Origin: Costus lasius
Taxonomy: Eukaryota; Streptophyta; Magnoliopsida; Zingiberales; Costaceae
Direction of reading: 5' to 3'
NCBI GenBank assembly: GCA_027563935.2
Contig: JANVAS020000239.1
Span: forward strand, 248,001 to 312,000
Length of the DNA stretch: 64,000 nucleotides
Shown one piece after another: positions 34,703 to 46,701 of this stretch (position 1 is its first letter; the number at the start of each line of letters is the position of its first letter). The notes under the pieces are model-generated. The model was not told the origin of the DNA and searched no databases. It saw only the letters and a list, made by a program, of their open reading frames with translations. A program made the position numbers and the translations under genes.

Positions 34703-35346
34703 CTTAGTGGTGGTTGTTTGTTCTCTAGGCAGTGGCCCAGCTTGAGAGGTGTTGGGTTGACAGAGGTTTGACTAGGGTTTTGTAGGAGTGGTTGGCTTGA
34801 TTTGGGCTCATCTACCTTACCCTTACTAGTTGAAGTTCTAAGTTCTTTGGGGAGGGAAGGGTTTAACCTAATCTTTTGCCTTTCATGGCTGAAGACATAG
34901 GTGTTAGTCCGGCCATAGTGGACTACATCCATATCATAGAGCCAAGGGCGCCCCAAAAGAATTTGGGCTACGTCCATGGTGATGATGTCACACCAAACAT
35001 TGTCCTCATATGTGCCAAATTGAATAGGCACTAGGCATCGATGGGTCACGGGGACACTAGTTTGGTTAACCCAAGAAATGTCATAGGGGTTAGGCCTTGG
35101 TTCTATTTTGAGGTTCAACTTAGTGGCAGCTATGTGGGAGACTGCATTAAGACTGCTTCCTCCATCAATTACCACCTTGCACATGTGACCATGACACTTG
35201 GTGTAAGTGTGGAAGATGCTGGTCCGTCGCCAGTCTTCAGTAGGTGCAGGCTCAACTAGGGCACATCTTACTACTCCTAAGGTGTTGAAGATGTTATCAC
35301 TACTATCATGGTTAAGACCATAGTTAGCACCGGATTTAGTAGTCAT
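34699..35346 (-). CDS. D ORF1: retropepsin-like aspartic protease
   Basis: 215 residues from an ATG (MTTKSGANYG). Residues about 45-160 match the gypsy-type retropepsin pattern: RTSIFHTYTKCHGHMCKVVI, then DGGSSLNAVS (catalytic D-G-G variant), WVNQTSVPVTHRCLVPI, and the second signature ILLGRPWLYD. The protease would cut a polyprotein, yet none with RT or integrase is present. It lies upstream of the zinc knuckle, the reverse of normal gag-then-protease order. Its TGA overlaps the ORF2 start by four bases. The frame is intact. Confidence 0.75.
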   Translation of the reverse strand: MTTKSGANYGLNHDSSDNIFNTLGVVRCALVEPAPTEDWRRTSIFHTYTKCHGHMCKVVIDGGSSLNAVSHIAATKLNLKIEPRPNPYDISWVNQTSVPVTHRCLVPIQFGTYEDNVWCDIITMDVAQILLGRPWLYDMDVVHYGRTNTYVFSHERQKIRLNPSLPKELRTSTSKGKVDEPKSSQPLLQNPSQTSVNPTPLKLGHCLENKQPPLS

Positions 35347-35481
35347 TTTGGAAAACAGGTATGGCTTTTGAAATTAGAGCCCTATAGATGGTCTTTTCTT
35401 TCAAACACCTAGGTCCAAAAATCGTCCTAGTAGTAGAAAATTAAGATTTTGGTCTTGTAAAATTCTACTCTAAGAGCCTAA

Positions 35482-35493
35482 GCTCTGATACCA
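35482..35493 (-). other. Primer binding site of D
   Basis: GCTCTGATACCA on the plus strand (TGGTATCAGAGC on the element strand), three bases inside the 5' LTR at 35497. Confidence 0.92.
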
Positions 35494-35496
35494 AGA

Positions 35497-37522
35497 TGAT
35501 GGGGGTGAGAATCATGCAAGCACTCAAACATCGTATTTTGAAAACATTTGCTATTTAGGATATAACTATGAAAACCCATTTAAACTAACGCTTCTGCACC
35601 ATAGTTTTTTTGTAATTTTATAATAAGAAAATCGAAATTAAACATGCTGTTCTAGGAAAGCGGTAAATCTATACATGCAATTCTAGGAATGTGATAAATG
35701 ACAAAATTGTAAAGAATGCTCACCTTGCGGCCCTTGAGAATTGAAGGGCCAACCTTCCCGTTCTTCACCGGTCCAATGGTGGAACAACACGAAGTAGGGC
35801 CCTATGAGCTTACATCCATGGCATTACAGCATCCCACACATGTGTAGGTGAGTGAGTGATAAAAGGTTAAATGTCTTTACAAGCAAAACTTGAAGAGGGA
35901 GGTTAGGCCTCCTAGTTCTCTTGCCTAACAAAGAATAGACTAAGCTATTTAGAGAGAGGGGGAACTTGCACCAAGATGGACCTCCATTCCATACGCCATA
36001 ATCCTACAATAATTAAGCATGAGTGTAGAGACGTGTTCTCCATTATGCATAGGAACAAAATAGGGAAGGAAGGACTTAGCTGAGTTGGCAAGCAAGCAGG
36101 CTGAGAGTTGGCGTGAAGCCTCGGCTCCCGTCGGCTGGGAGGGGGATCACCGGAATAGTAATTCCGGCTGCAGCTCTCGCGTCGTTGATGGTTGTAGAGG
36201 CGAGGGGAAGGACGGCCAGCAGAACTCGAGGCTGCAGGGAGGAAGCAGGCGCTGGTGACGAGTAAGATCAGGAGTAGGGGCGAACTGGTTTGGGCGGTGA
36301 GCCTCCTCCAGTGGCGCCGTTGGCTGGCGGTGATTGTAGGGTGCGAGGAGCTTCGTCGTCGACGCTTTCCGACGAGTTCAGATGGTCAGAGGCTGCGCCT
36401 GGGCGTTGGAAGACAAGCGGCGATAGCGCTGCACTGCTTCTGCCAGGAAATGCGGCTAGGAACAGGGGTGGCCGGCATCCATCGTACGCTGCACGAATGC
36501 CCGATCTGCTACAACTGAAGGCTCCTCAGGTCAGGGCGAGCTCGTGGCCGAAGTTTGGGAGCAAGCGGTGGCCGGTCGGAGGCGATCGACGTCAAACAGT
36601 TGGAGGAGGCGAAAACAGGGGCGGAAGGCTGGGCATCACCGGAAATCTCCTGATTCCGGCGATCCAGCCGTCGGATGGAGAGATCCTTCCGACTGTGGAT
36701 TCGTCCGGAGGAGAGGAAGGTGTGGTCAAGATTTCAGCTCGATCCGCTTCCTGGATCGGCAGCACGATAGTGACGACGCGGCAGAGGTGTGTTACTTGCG
36801 TGATGGGTCGATGCAGCAGGATAGAACTTCCAAATCCATGGAAGTTTAGAGAACAAGAGGAGATCCCAAATCCATGGGAGATTAGAGGAGGGAAGATCCC
36901 AAATCCATGGGAGAACAAGAAGCTAAAGCATCAATTTCATTTTCAAAATCTGGTCCCCTCGATTACATGGGAGAATACATCTTTATAGGCAAGTCTTGTT
37001 GCTGTGAATCTCTAAACTTTCTAGCCGTTGGTTGCAGTCCCCAACGTTTACTTCTCTTTCTGGCAAGCTGCAACTTCTATCTTCCATGCTTTCAAATTAG
37101 CAGCTTCCTGCATTTGCTTCAATGACTGAAAGCGGAGAGATTGACTAAAAATTCTTCTTTGAGCTAGGCACGTAAACAAGCTGGAATCAACTTGTCACTC
37201 TTGATGTCTTGTAGGCTCCATTGGGCTTCTTCTTTGGGCTAGATGAAGTCTTGGCTTGAGCTTAAGTTGAGCTTGAGCTGGATTTTCTTTGACTTGAACT
37301 AGCTTGAGCTTACCAAAATAAGATGCAAATTTGTCCTAAACTACCATGATGCATGATTACATTAATAATGTTTACAATGCATAAAATGAGATGCATGCTA
37401 ATTTAAAATTATCTAATCTAAGATGCCATGCTATGCAATGCAAGGTAAATGGAGTGTTAGGAGTTTAGGGTAACCTTAAACTCCACTTGTACCTCCTTGG
37501 GTCGTGGCGCCTGACTACATCA
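35497..37522 (-). repeat. 5' LTR of D
   Basis: 2026 bp, the same length as the 3' LTR at 31162. The same GC-rich part is present and the antisense frame is again open for 232 codons (36290-36988). Confidence 0.95.
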
Positions 37523-37527
37523 ATGTG

Positions 37528-38674
37528 TGTATGGGGTATCCTTGGGGATACTGATTCCATGATCCCACAAGAGAGCAACTTGGTTGCTGCTTAAGGTGCT
37601 GATTTTCTTGGGAAAGATTTTCTCTTGAAAAGGCTAGTGGGAGCAACTTTGACTTGGATATGATCCAAGGTCAACTTTTGACACATTTGGTCAAAGATGG
37701 ACTCTGAGCTAGTTTTACAGGTTATGGGTAACCCGAGGCTCAGAACACACAGGCTATACTGGTTGAATCGATTCGTCTGACTTTGATTTATGGGTAACTC
37801 CTAAACTCAATATAGAGAATCTTCATTCTATGGTGCCTGAGTGCAGTGGGAGCTTAATGACATCTCTGGTCTTGTATATTAGGTACATACAGATCATCAG
37901 AGATGACATCCTGATCTTTCACTTAGTGAAGAGATGATTGGGAAGTGTCTCTTGATGAATAACTTAGTGGACATCACCTATGGTGTAGGTGTGAGAGTTT
38001 TGGATAGATCCAAGAAACTTCAAGTCCTAAGTTAGACAACATACATCGATGTTAGTATGTTATAGACCAGATGTGGTTAATTCCAAGAGCATAACCAATG
38101 ATACCAGGTCCAATCCAGGTGCATGGCACTGGATAAGGAGAAAATAACATTTTTGGTTCTAGAAAGAACTATAGGAATGGTTCTCGATTGGTAGAAATAA
38201 GAAAAGCTTGTTGTATAGGGTAACACTTGATAGTTTGTTCTATTCTGACCTTGATCGCAACATAAGTTTTGTGTCTAGTAGTAAAGGAAGTTGTGAAAGG
38301 CTTCATGATGGACTACCATCATCTCCAATTGAAGGCAGAGTATGTTATAACTTCTAGGAAGCTGTTTGGATATGGGAGTTCTTCATTGAACTTCAAATGG
38401 TTGTCATACCGTTATTGGTCTCTATTTGTGAGCACAAAGGAGCAATAACACATGACAAAAAAAATAAGGTTTCACCTAAAGATCCAAACACATACTCGAG
38501 CGCTTCCACTTTGTCTTGGAGACAGAAGTGTTGAGAGATTGCAGATATTTACACCAAGAGAGTCACGATAGGCCCACTGACCGATGCTCTGGCACAGCAG
38601 GAGCGTGGCAGGTCTGACTGAGGATGTGCTGATTGTGGTGACACAATAACAGGATCCTAGTGCAAGTGGAAGAT
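37528..38674 (+). pseudogene. C pol remnants, second block, and purine tract
   Basis: After the ATGTG duplicate the DNA again resembles the segment following integrase (GGGGTATCC, CCACAAGAGAGCAAC, GGCTAGTGGGAGCAAC), a diverged second copy of the block at 30300-30420. Near 38330-38640 there are RNase H traces (GGCAGAGTATGTT; GAGCAATAAC; CTCTGGCACAGCAG). The element ends with GTGCAAGTGGAAGAT before the 3' LTR. Every frame is broken. Confidence 0.6.
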
Positions 38675-39897
38675 TGTTGCTGTATATGCCCTAGGACATG
38701 TGGCTGGTCCGATATGAGTCACATTCATTTGTGATATACATCCTGGTATGGTCGTTGTTATGCCTTTTGTACATCTGCGTCATATGTACATTTGCATATA
38801 CAATGTCCCTGGAGATAGATTCTATTTAATCTCAAAGAATAATCCCTGGTCAAGTGTCATAGTGGATAAGGGATAGCTATGATACACTTGAGACTGGTAT
38901 ATGCACTGGTTGAGCATGGGTTGCTAACGCAGACATATGGGTATATCAAGAGAGATATACTGGATCGACCCACCGTGAGGATTTGACTTGGTGTCATAGG
39001 TCCAATATCATAGTGACAGAGATTTACTCGTCCTGTACTTGAGGGCATTGATATCTCTATATGGTAAGGGATGTACTTTGATACAACCTAACGCTCCGCG
39101 TAACAGGGGAGTCATAACGGTTGTTATTGGGTATATCTTGAGCCATATGAGATATTCAATGTGCCAATAGAGGATTTGCCCCTTCCCTGCGGGGAAGTTT
39201 GATGTACATGGGCCCCTACATGGTGCATGACTAAAAGTGTGTGGCCACACCCACGTTAAGCCTGAATGGAGTCATGACCATTAATCTTGGAATAAACAAG
39301 TGTGACACACTTGTCCGACTTGGGTAGTAATGATGTACTGCTAGGTGCCACTCATTGCTTGTGATGATGTGAGGTTATCACTGCCAACGTTTGAGGAACC
39401 TACAGGGTCGCACACCTAGACACTCGAGATCTCGTATTGATCGAATTGCCTATGATCGAGTCATTTGGTTGATTCGAGTCAGTTTCGGAGTCCGATGCAT
39501 CGCGGATGCATCTGATGAGTTGGAGATGATCTTTTGGGATGATGTTGCATTTTGACTTCAGTTGACCCCGGTTGACCTTCGGGTGACCACGTTTGACCTC
39601 GATGGACTAGGTTCAGTCGAGTGGTCAAATATTGGGTTTAAGCTCTGGTTTTGTTCGGAGGCTTTTTGCGATTGATTTAAACGTAACATGGGGGTCTGCG
39701 ACTTAAGTGTTAAATTGAATATTTATATTCAATTATTGCACAACTTAAGTCATGGGGGCCACTCACAACTTAAGTGAATATTTATATTAAATATATTTAT
39801 CACTTAAGTTGCGGATCCGCATCCATTAAGCATTAATGGATCTAGGGGCTTATTAATTATGAAAATTCGTAATTAAATAGAGCCCTAGCCAAAAATC
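38675..39897 (+). repeat. 3' LTR of C, first 1223 bp
   Basis: Matches the 5' LTR from its start until 39897, where element E begins. Compared with the 5' LTR it lacks 89 bp between two GACTTGG copies (5' LTR 26106-26201) and has about 24 extra bases near 39750 flanked by ACTTAAGT. Confidence 0.88.
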
Positions 39898-41825
39898 TGT
39901 TGGGAAACCCCAAGGATATTTTACAATTTTCAGAGATAGAGATTACAAAATACATTGTACAGCGGAAGCAATATCCCCGAAACAGGCCGGTCCCAAAAAC
40001 CCAGTGAAGATCGCAAGCAAGAGAGTCGACACGATGAGTTAGGAAATACCTTAGAACAAGATGAGGTCGATGTCGTGATAGGCGCCCAAGCGTGCGCCCT
40101 CTGCAGTTTCACACACACGGATGCCTCGAGTCCTCATCTTCCACGCCCGGTGCTAGCCTCGGGAAGAAGATCCAAGCCTTAGTTCTCTTCTTGAATGCTT
40201 GCGCCACCTCCAAGGTAGAAGCACCAGTTGATGAAGAAGAGAGGAGAAGGGAGAATGCCGCCAAGCCTTTACTTCTCTTGCGCCAAAGGAGGAAGAAGGG
40301 AAGAAGCTTGCGGCTAGGGTTTGATGGAAGAAGATGGTTGCGCCAATGCACCTTACTCTCGCCCTTTTGATGTGTTCACGCCTCCAAGGAAGAACACTTG
40401 TAAGAGGGGGCAGCTAGGGTCACATATATAGGGCAAGAGGCGGTTAGGGTAAGTGCTAGGATCATATCAAGTGTAGGGCTAGGATGAGGAGGTTTGAGAC
40501 AAGGAAAGTCTCCAAGACTTTACCATAAACTCCATTCAACCTATCCATAATTGCCCAAGTACCATATCAGCCCAAGACATGCCATAGAGGCATGAATTCC
40601 ATCCAAGGAAGAGAGGGGAGGCGCCCTTTACTTCCATAATGATGCAAAGGCGCCAACATGACCCCATTATGCCCCTAGGCGCTTAATGGTTTATGTTTCT
40701 CCCCATTATACCCTTTTAGCCTCTCATCTCTTCATGAGAACTTGTTATTGGACCTCATTGGATAATGAGCTAGCCCAAACTTCATTACATGGGTTGATTA
40801 AGCATTTGGATCCAATCCAATGCAACCCTAATCCAAATGTGACCAACCATGGTCAAATACGGGTCAACCTGCCAAAAATGAAGTTTGGCTCCAATAACAT
40901 TCTTCCATCTCATCAGGCCCATTGGCGCTGATGAAATCTCCTAATTAGATCCAAGTTATCCAATAACTCGATCATAAGGCTTCCCGATAAATACGAGAAC
41001 TCGTGTATCAAGGTATGCGACCCTGTAGGTCCCTCTGACGTTGGCAGTGCTGACCAAATGTCACCACAAGCAGTGAGTGGCACCTAGCAGTGCATCGCTG
41101 CTACCTAAGTCATCGGAATGGATATCAACATCGACATCCCCATCATTGCAACAAGGTACAGATGCATTACAGTCTCTTTGCCGAACTGATATCCGATTGG
41201 ACAAGTGTGTCACCACTTGTTTTCACCCAATCACATGGTTATGACTAAATCAGGTTCTCACCTAGGTATGGCCATACACTTTCAGTCATAGAACCATAGA
41301 GGAGCTCCATGGATATCATGCTTCCCTAAGGAAGGGGCAAATCCTATGTCTGTCCATTGACCTTCTCATATGGGTCGTGACATGCTCAATGACAACCGTT
41401 ATGACCTCTCAACTACGGCGAGGTGTTAGGTTGTATCAAAGCAAGTCCCTAACCATATAGAATGATTAATGACCTCAAGTCAAGGGATCAATGCATCTCC
41501 TGTCACTTGTGAGGATAACTCATAACACCAAATCATAGCCTCACAGTGGGTCTATCCAGTATATCCTCCAATGATATACCCATGTGTCTGCGTTAGCACC
41601 ACGTGCCTAACCAGCCCACAAACCAGTCTCACAAGTACCAGAGCTGTCCCATATCCACTAATGGAGCACAGATCCAATCTATCTCCAGGGACATTATCAT
41701 GTAAGTACACAATCGCAGGTGTAGACAAACAATGATAACGACAATGCCAGAAAGATATATGAATATCTGAGTCAAGTAGTACAAAGATGGACCAAAACTA
41801 GGTCCTAGGGCATATACACCTAACA
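39898..41825 (-). repeat. 3' LTR of E
   Basis: 1928 bp, from TGTTGGGAAACC to CACCTAACA on the plus strand. It lies inside the 3' LTR of C after GCCAAAAATC. Small open frames in it are not supported. Confidence 0.85.
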
Positions 41826-41837
41826 ATCTCCAACTTG
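41826..41837 (-). other. Polypurine tract of E
   Basis: CAAGTTGGAGAT on the element strand, one base different from the family-1 tract. Confidence 0.8.
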
Positions 41838-41846
41838 CACTAAGAC

Positions 41847-42788
41847 CTAGAGGTTGAGCAACCCCATATCTCTAGTACGACCATCATGCTTCTGCTGTGC
41901 CAAAGCATTGGTTAGTGGCTCTGCTAGATTGCTCTCTATGTCAATTCTGCTAATCTTGACATCACCTCTGTCAATGATCTCTCTGATCAGGTGAAATCTC
42001 CTGAGCATGTGTTTGGACCTTTGATGAGACCGTGGTTCCTTAGTATGTGCAGTTCCCATTATTGTCATAGTAGAGCTCAATGGGATCCATTGCACTTGGA
42101 ACCACCTGAAGTTCAGAAAAGAACTTCCTGATCCAAACGGCTTCATTGGCTGCCTCATAAGCAACCACATACTCAGCTTTGGTTGTAGAATTAGCTATGG
42201 TGGATTGCTTGAAGCTCTTCCAGCATACAACACCTCCAACCATCTTAAACAAATAGCTGGTCTGCGATCTGAAGTCGTCAGGATCAGACTGGAACGACTC
42301 ATCAGTGAAGCCCTGCATACTGAGCTCTTCCAGTCCCCGTAGACCATATAGAATAAATCCTTAGTCCTTTTAAGGATACTCAAGGATATTCTTTACAGCC
42401 ACCCAGTGCTGCAGACCTGGATTGGATTGGTATCGGCTGGTTATGCTTTCAGCATAAACCACATCTGGTCCAGTACACAGCATTGCATACATGATTGATC
42501 CCACTGCCGAAGCATAGGGAATTTGACTCATGTTATCCCTCTCAGCCTGTGTTGTAGGACACTGGCTCTTTGAGAGAGTAAGGCCATCTCTCACTGGAAG
42601 GTATCCTTTCTTGGATTGCTCCAAGTTGAACCTCTCCAGGACCTTATCAATGTGGGTACTCTGACTAAAGGGCCAAGAGCCTCTTGGATCTATCCCGGTA
42701 GATCCTCACGCCTAGAATGTAGGCAGCCTCCCCTATGTCCTTCATCTAGAAACACTTCCCTAACCATGTCTTCACAGCTTGAAGACTA
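41847..42788 (-). pseudogene. E pol 3' end: RT tail and RNase H, frameshifted
   Basis: On the minus strand the RT tail (KKGYLPVRDGLTLSKSQCP, YASAVGSIMYAMLC) reads at 42624-42370. RNase H then reads at 42318-42040 (FTDESFQSD, TTKAEYVVAYEA) after one frame change. The end (AKEPRSHQRSKH, IREIIDRGDV, LAEPLTNALAQQKHD) reads at 42170-41847 after another. At least two frameshifts are needed. RT catalytic sequence is missing because G cuts the element at 42788. Confidence 0.85.
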
Positions 42789-44352
42789 TGTTGGGGTATG
42801 CCCTTAAGGCTAATGTTTGAGGCCTTGGGATTATATCAGTATCATGTATAAACTCTATGTTTATAAAGGCAATGGTTGTTATTCAGGTTGTTGCATTATC
42901 TGCTGCCATATGTATACTTCTGAATAATGTCTCAATGCTGTTCAGCTTGGCTGACATGCAGTATTGTCCTTAGTTGAGATATCTTGGTGAACATGAGACA
43001 GCCTTGATATGATTGAGACTAATATGTGTTCTAATCTTATAGGATGCTTCGAGCATGGAATAAGATGTAGACTTATGGGTACATTGGATGTACTGGACAG
43101 ACCCTACTTAGGATGTTCAATTGCTTGTCACAATGTGAATAATCCTTATATGCAAACAAGTGGCATACTTCCTCTGACTTGAGATCACTTATGTTTCTAA
43201 ATGATGATTGACATTGTTTTGAGGTAGTTCAATATCATTTGAAACATAATGGTTATAGACTATCTTGGATAATGAACATGAGTCATGTTAGGGCGCTAGT
43301 GATAGATATAGGATTGCCTTCTCCTTGTTTGGAGTGTGATGTTCTAAAGGGGCCCCCTGGATGAGATGGTTGAGAAAGTGTATGGCCATACCCAGATGAC
43401 TATGTTCATCTGATCTAATCATTCTCATCATATTGGAGTTACAGGCTTGACATGCTTATCCAATAAGAACATCCAGTGGCAAAGGAAACAAGTATGCCTG
43501 GTGAATTGAATTCACACTTGTGCTATGGTTTGGGTGTAGTCTTGGAAGACTCTTTCCTTTATATTGGGAGACAGTGATGTGTTGCTAGATACCCCTCTCT
43601 GTTCGTGATAACGTAAGTTATCATTACCGACATTTAAAGGAAACCCTTAGGGTCGCACAATTTGATGATATGGCTTACTTATGTCAGATCGTGTGGACTG
43701 AATTGTTTTGGTTCAGTTTAAAGGAGTTTAAACTCTGATTGTAAGTGAGATCTGGTCTAATCATGTTTGATTGATTAGGGCTTGAGATCGGTAAGCTTCG
43801 ATCAAGAGAAATGATGCTAGATTGATAAGATCAAGAGCATCAAGAGATGAATGGTTAGATCTTGAACCTTTTGGTTTTATATGATCTAGACCAAGGCTTG
43901 GCTTAATTTGGTCTTTGAACCAAATGTAATTGAACCGGCTCATCATAGTGAGCGCATGGTTCAATGGGAGAGGAAAATGCGATGGTTCACTTGGAGTGAA
44001 CGCATCACACGTTGAGGGCTTACTATTTTTGGAAGTCATGCTTTCCAAAATAGTTCACGCCTCTACATTCGTGGGTGTGGCGCTATTCTCGTCTCTGGCC
44101 TCTTCCTCTCGACGCCTCCTCTCTCGTGTGGTGAGTTATCACGCCAAGGAGAGTTCGGACAAGAGAGAGACATCATCTCTAATCACCTTCACGCGATCAG
44201 GAGACCTTGGATCTTTGCTAGCACAAGGAACGCCAAGGAGAAACCATCAATCACCTTGTGTGCGGTTCCTTTGGAGAAGAAGCACACGCTTCTTTGCTTC
44301 CAAGTCGCCATCCAAGAAATGGCATTGGTATGATCTCTCTTTTGATCTATAC
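42789..44352 (+). repeat. 5' LTR of G, truncated at its 3' end
   Basis: Begins TGTTGGGGTATGCCC and follows the family-1 LTR to about 44352, roughly 140 bp short of its end. There it joins minus-strand gag of I. I assign it to G rather than F because the sequence after the 3' LTR of F is G leader, not E, so F is inside G. GACTA (42784-42788) would be the target duplicate of G. Confidence 0.75.
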
Positions 44353-44867
44353 AAGTTAATGATGAAAGCATCGAAAGAGGGCGGGAGAGACTGCAGAATA
44401 ATGTCTACAGCAAGCTCCTGATTGATGGTATGCCCCAGTTTCTCTAGAGCCTCCTTGTGCCCAATCATCTTGAGCACGTGAGCTCCCACTGGGCTCCCTT
44501 CAGCCAGTTTGCTCTGAAAGAACAGCTTAGTCAAATTATAGCGCTCAGTCCTCGCCTGCGCAGCATACAGCATCTTGAGGTTTGCTATAATTTGTATAGC
44601 AGACATATCCTCATGCTGACGCTGCAGCGGTGGCGTCATAGACGCTAGCATCAGGCAAGCGACATCAATGCTATCATTGACATGCTTTTCATAGGCATCC
44701 CGAACCGCCCTTGCAGCGTTCGGAGCGGGCTGAGGCGGTATAGCCGTCTCGAGGACATACAGTTTCCTCTCTGCCTTAAGAACAATCTTAAGGTGTCCGT
44801 ACCAGTCTGAGAAGTTCGGCCCAGCAAACTTCTCCCTTTCTAGTAGGGATCGCACATTGAAACTCAT
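44247..44867 (-). pseudogene. I gag N-terminal part fused to antisense LTR sequence
   Basis: The frame starts MSFNVRSLLEREKFAG and keeps the gag core through LQSLPPSFDAFIIN. After the junction near 44350 the last 33 or so residues (YRSKERSYQCHFL...) come from the opposite strand of the G LTR. The zinc knuckle and all of pol are lost. The 206-codon frame has no internal stop but is an accidental fusion. Confidence 0.85.
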
Positions 44868-46687
44868 GGTGTTCGTTGCTGCAGGAATCTACAACAATGC
44901 AAGAACAGCAAGGTCAGTATCAATGTTCAGAATCAATCCAGGACTTAAGAAAGATTCTTTTCTCACTATTTTATCTGGCTGAAAAATCCATGAAAACAGT
45001 CCGAAAGAGTAACACTCTTTTAGTGAGATGGGATCCAGATTTCATACTTGGTCTCCGCGTCCTGCTCAGGCGAGATAAGATGCACAAAGAGTACAAGCAC
45101 TAGTCTCTGGTAGGCTGTCCCAGCCAATCGCCAACCCGTGCGATTCCCCTTCATCTGGGCAATCCAGCTGACTGTGCCAACTGAGTTGGTACAACACAGT
45201 CTCTGATCCCACAGATGGCTGCCTCCATGTGCTACCATATGCGCCACATATGTAGCCTACATGGTCAAGCTGACCCGACCTACTCCCTGGACCACCACGT
45301 GCTATGCTGAGCAACGAGAAGCGATAAATCCCTTCTCTGTAACACGCAGGTATAATCCCGCACCGTCTGAAGATAGATGGACGTGCCCACTGAGTGGGTA
45401 CAACACGGCTCCAACGATAATCAGAACAGTGAGGTTTCGCGTCAGAAGGCTTACGAGCTTGATATTTTAGCGTTGGATTTTAACGGTCTTTTATCTTCTT
45501 GACTATCATGCAATTCCTATGGTGATAGCAGAAGATAAACTCATGCAATTCTAATTATAAAAGCAATAAATAGAAAGCATGCTGATCTTATGTGGTAAAA
45601 GCCCATTAAGCCTAAGTTAGACCTTAAATTAAACTTAAGTCTTCACTTGCTTTTCTTCATGGGTCTTTTGCTGCTCATCTGGCCCAAACCAGGGCCCAAG
45701 CGCCATCTGCAGCTCAGGTGCACCTACCAGGGAAAATGCGCCTAGTCCCAGAGTCGAACCCTGGACCTCCCACCTGGTCAAGCCTCTGCTGCAAGCGCCT
45801 CTGCCAAGTGTGCTCTGTGCTCTTGTTTGATTAATTTACAAATTAATCTATCTAGACAAGTTTGACTCGCAGGTCAATTACAATTTATAATTTAAATGAA
45901 AAGTGATGCGCAGATCACAATAAAAATATTTATTTACATTTAAATTCCAGGCACACAGGCCCCAGCACAGCACACATTAAACATGGGCAGCCCACACAAG
46001 ATTAAATAAACAAACATATGCTTACAAACATCATGCGATCCAACATAAGAAAATAAAATTTCGAAAACCCCATTGGCATCAATTTTCATTTTCCTTATTG
46101 GCCCTACTACCTTACAACGGTCCATTACAAGGGATCCACTCATCTGACCTAGTCAGATCCATTGCCCTTGCATGCACCAAGTCGTAACTGACTTGAGTCG
46201 ACCTAATGGTCAACCATGCATGCGTCAGGGCTGAACAACCCTCATGAGTTCTGGCAAGCGGGTGTGACCCCGGGCCTAACTCATGTGTGTTCACTAGTCG
46301 TCTCAATCAGACATCGCTACACGCCTGTCTGCAGTCGACCTATAGCCATCTCGTGCTTACGCACAAATGCTATTTGGTCGACCCATCAAGGCTGTCAGAT
46401 GATCTGATTAGACTGTTTGGATCTAACTTAGGGGATGACTTCAACCCTAATAACCCGTCTAAGGGTTTAAAGTAGGCGCCTCTTAGATCTAATGAGAGTC
46501 GCGCATGTCATGAAGTGTTTGAGAAAAACAACTATGCGCCCACAAACATGCGCCAAGTAAACAAGAATCAAGTTTTCGCATATGCAACAACTTAACATGT
46601 AATATTCGCATGTTATAGATCTAAGCATTCATTCACAAACAAGGATCACAAAGCCTTTAAGCAATCATAAAAACATGCAAAACCTCG
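44868..46687 (-). other. Leader of I
   Basis: Full-length family-1 leader. Hairpins (element strand) CCCACTCAGTGGG at 45386-45398 and CCAACTCAGTTGG at 45177-45189 are both intact. The tRNA-like block has its B-box at 45750-45760 and A-box at 45796-45806, both intact and 46 bases apart. Confidence 0.8.
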
Positions 46688-46699
46688 GCTCTGATACCA
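46688..46699 (-). other. Primer binding site of I
   Basis: GCTCTGATACCA, two bases from the LTR at 46702. Confidence 0.93.
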
Positions 46700-46701
46700 A
46701 T

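Larger units (their letters stand above)
31162..37522 (-). mobile_element. Element D: non-autonomous LTR retrotransposon with protease-like and CCHC frames
   Basis: 6361 bp, with two 2026-bp LTRs (TGATGGGGGTGAG to GACTACATCA), an ATGTG target duplication and an initiator-Met primer site on the minus strand. The internal region is only 2309 bp. It encodes an aspartic-protease-like protein followed by a zinc-knuckle protein; I see no RT, RNase H or integrase. It must borrow enzymes from another element. The LTRs differ at about 13 positions, nearly all transitions, so it is recent. Confidence 0.93.
25465..39897 (+). mobile_element. Element C: degenerate copia family 2, hosting D; 3' LTR cut by E
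   Basis: The 5' LTR is 25465-27638 (TGTTGGTGTATATGC to TTCCAACA). A primer site follows, then a long leader, badly decayed pol remnants, a purine tract and a 3' LTR starting at 38675, which is interrupted at 39897 by element E. Element D (31162-37522) is nested inside. CTACT before 25465 is the expected target duplication; its partner is not in the window. The two LTRs differ by many substitutions and indels, so C is older than A, B or D. Confidence 0.88.
39898..42788 (-). mobile_element. Element E: copia related to C, minus strand, 3' part only
   Basis: A minus-strand 3' LTR (39898-41825) followed by a purine tract and the RNase H and RT end of pol. It is cut at 42788 by the family-1 LTR of G. 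The LTR start on the element strand, TGTTAGGTGTATATGCCCTAGG, resembles that of C, so the two are sister families. The 5' part should lie beyond the window. Confidence 0.85.
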
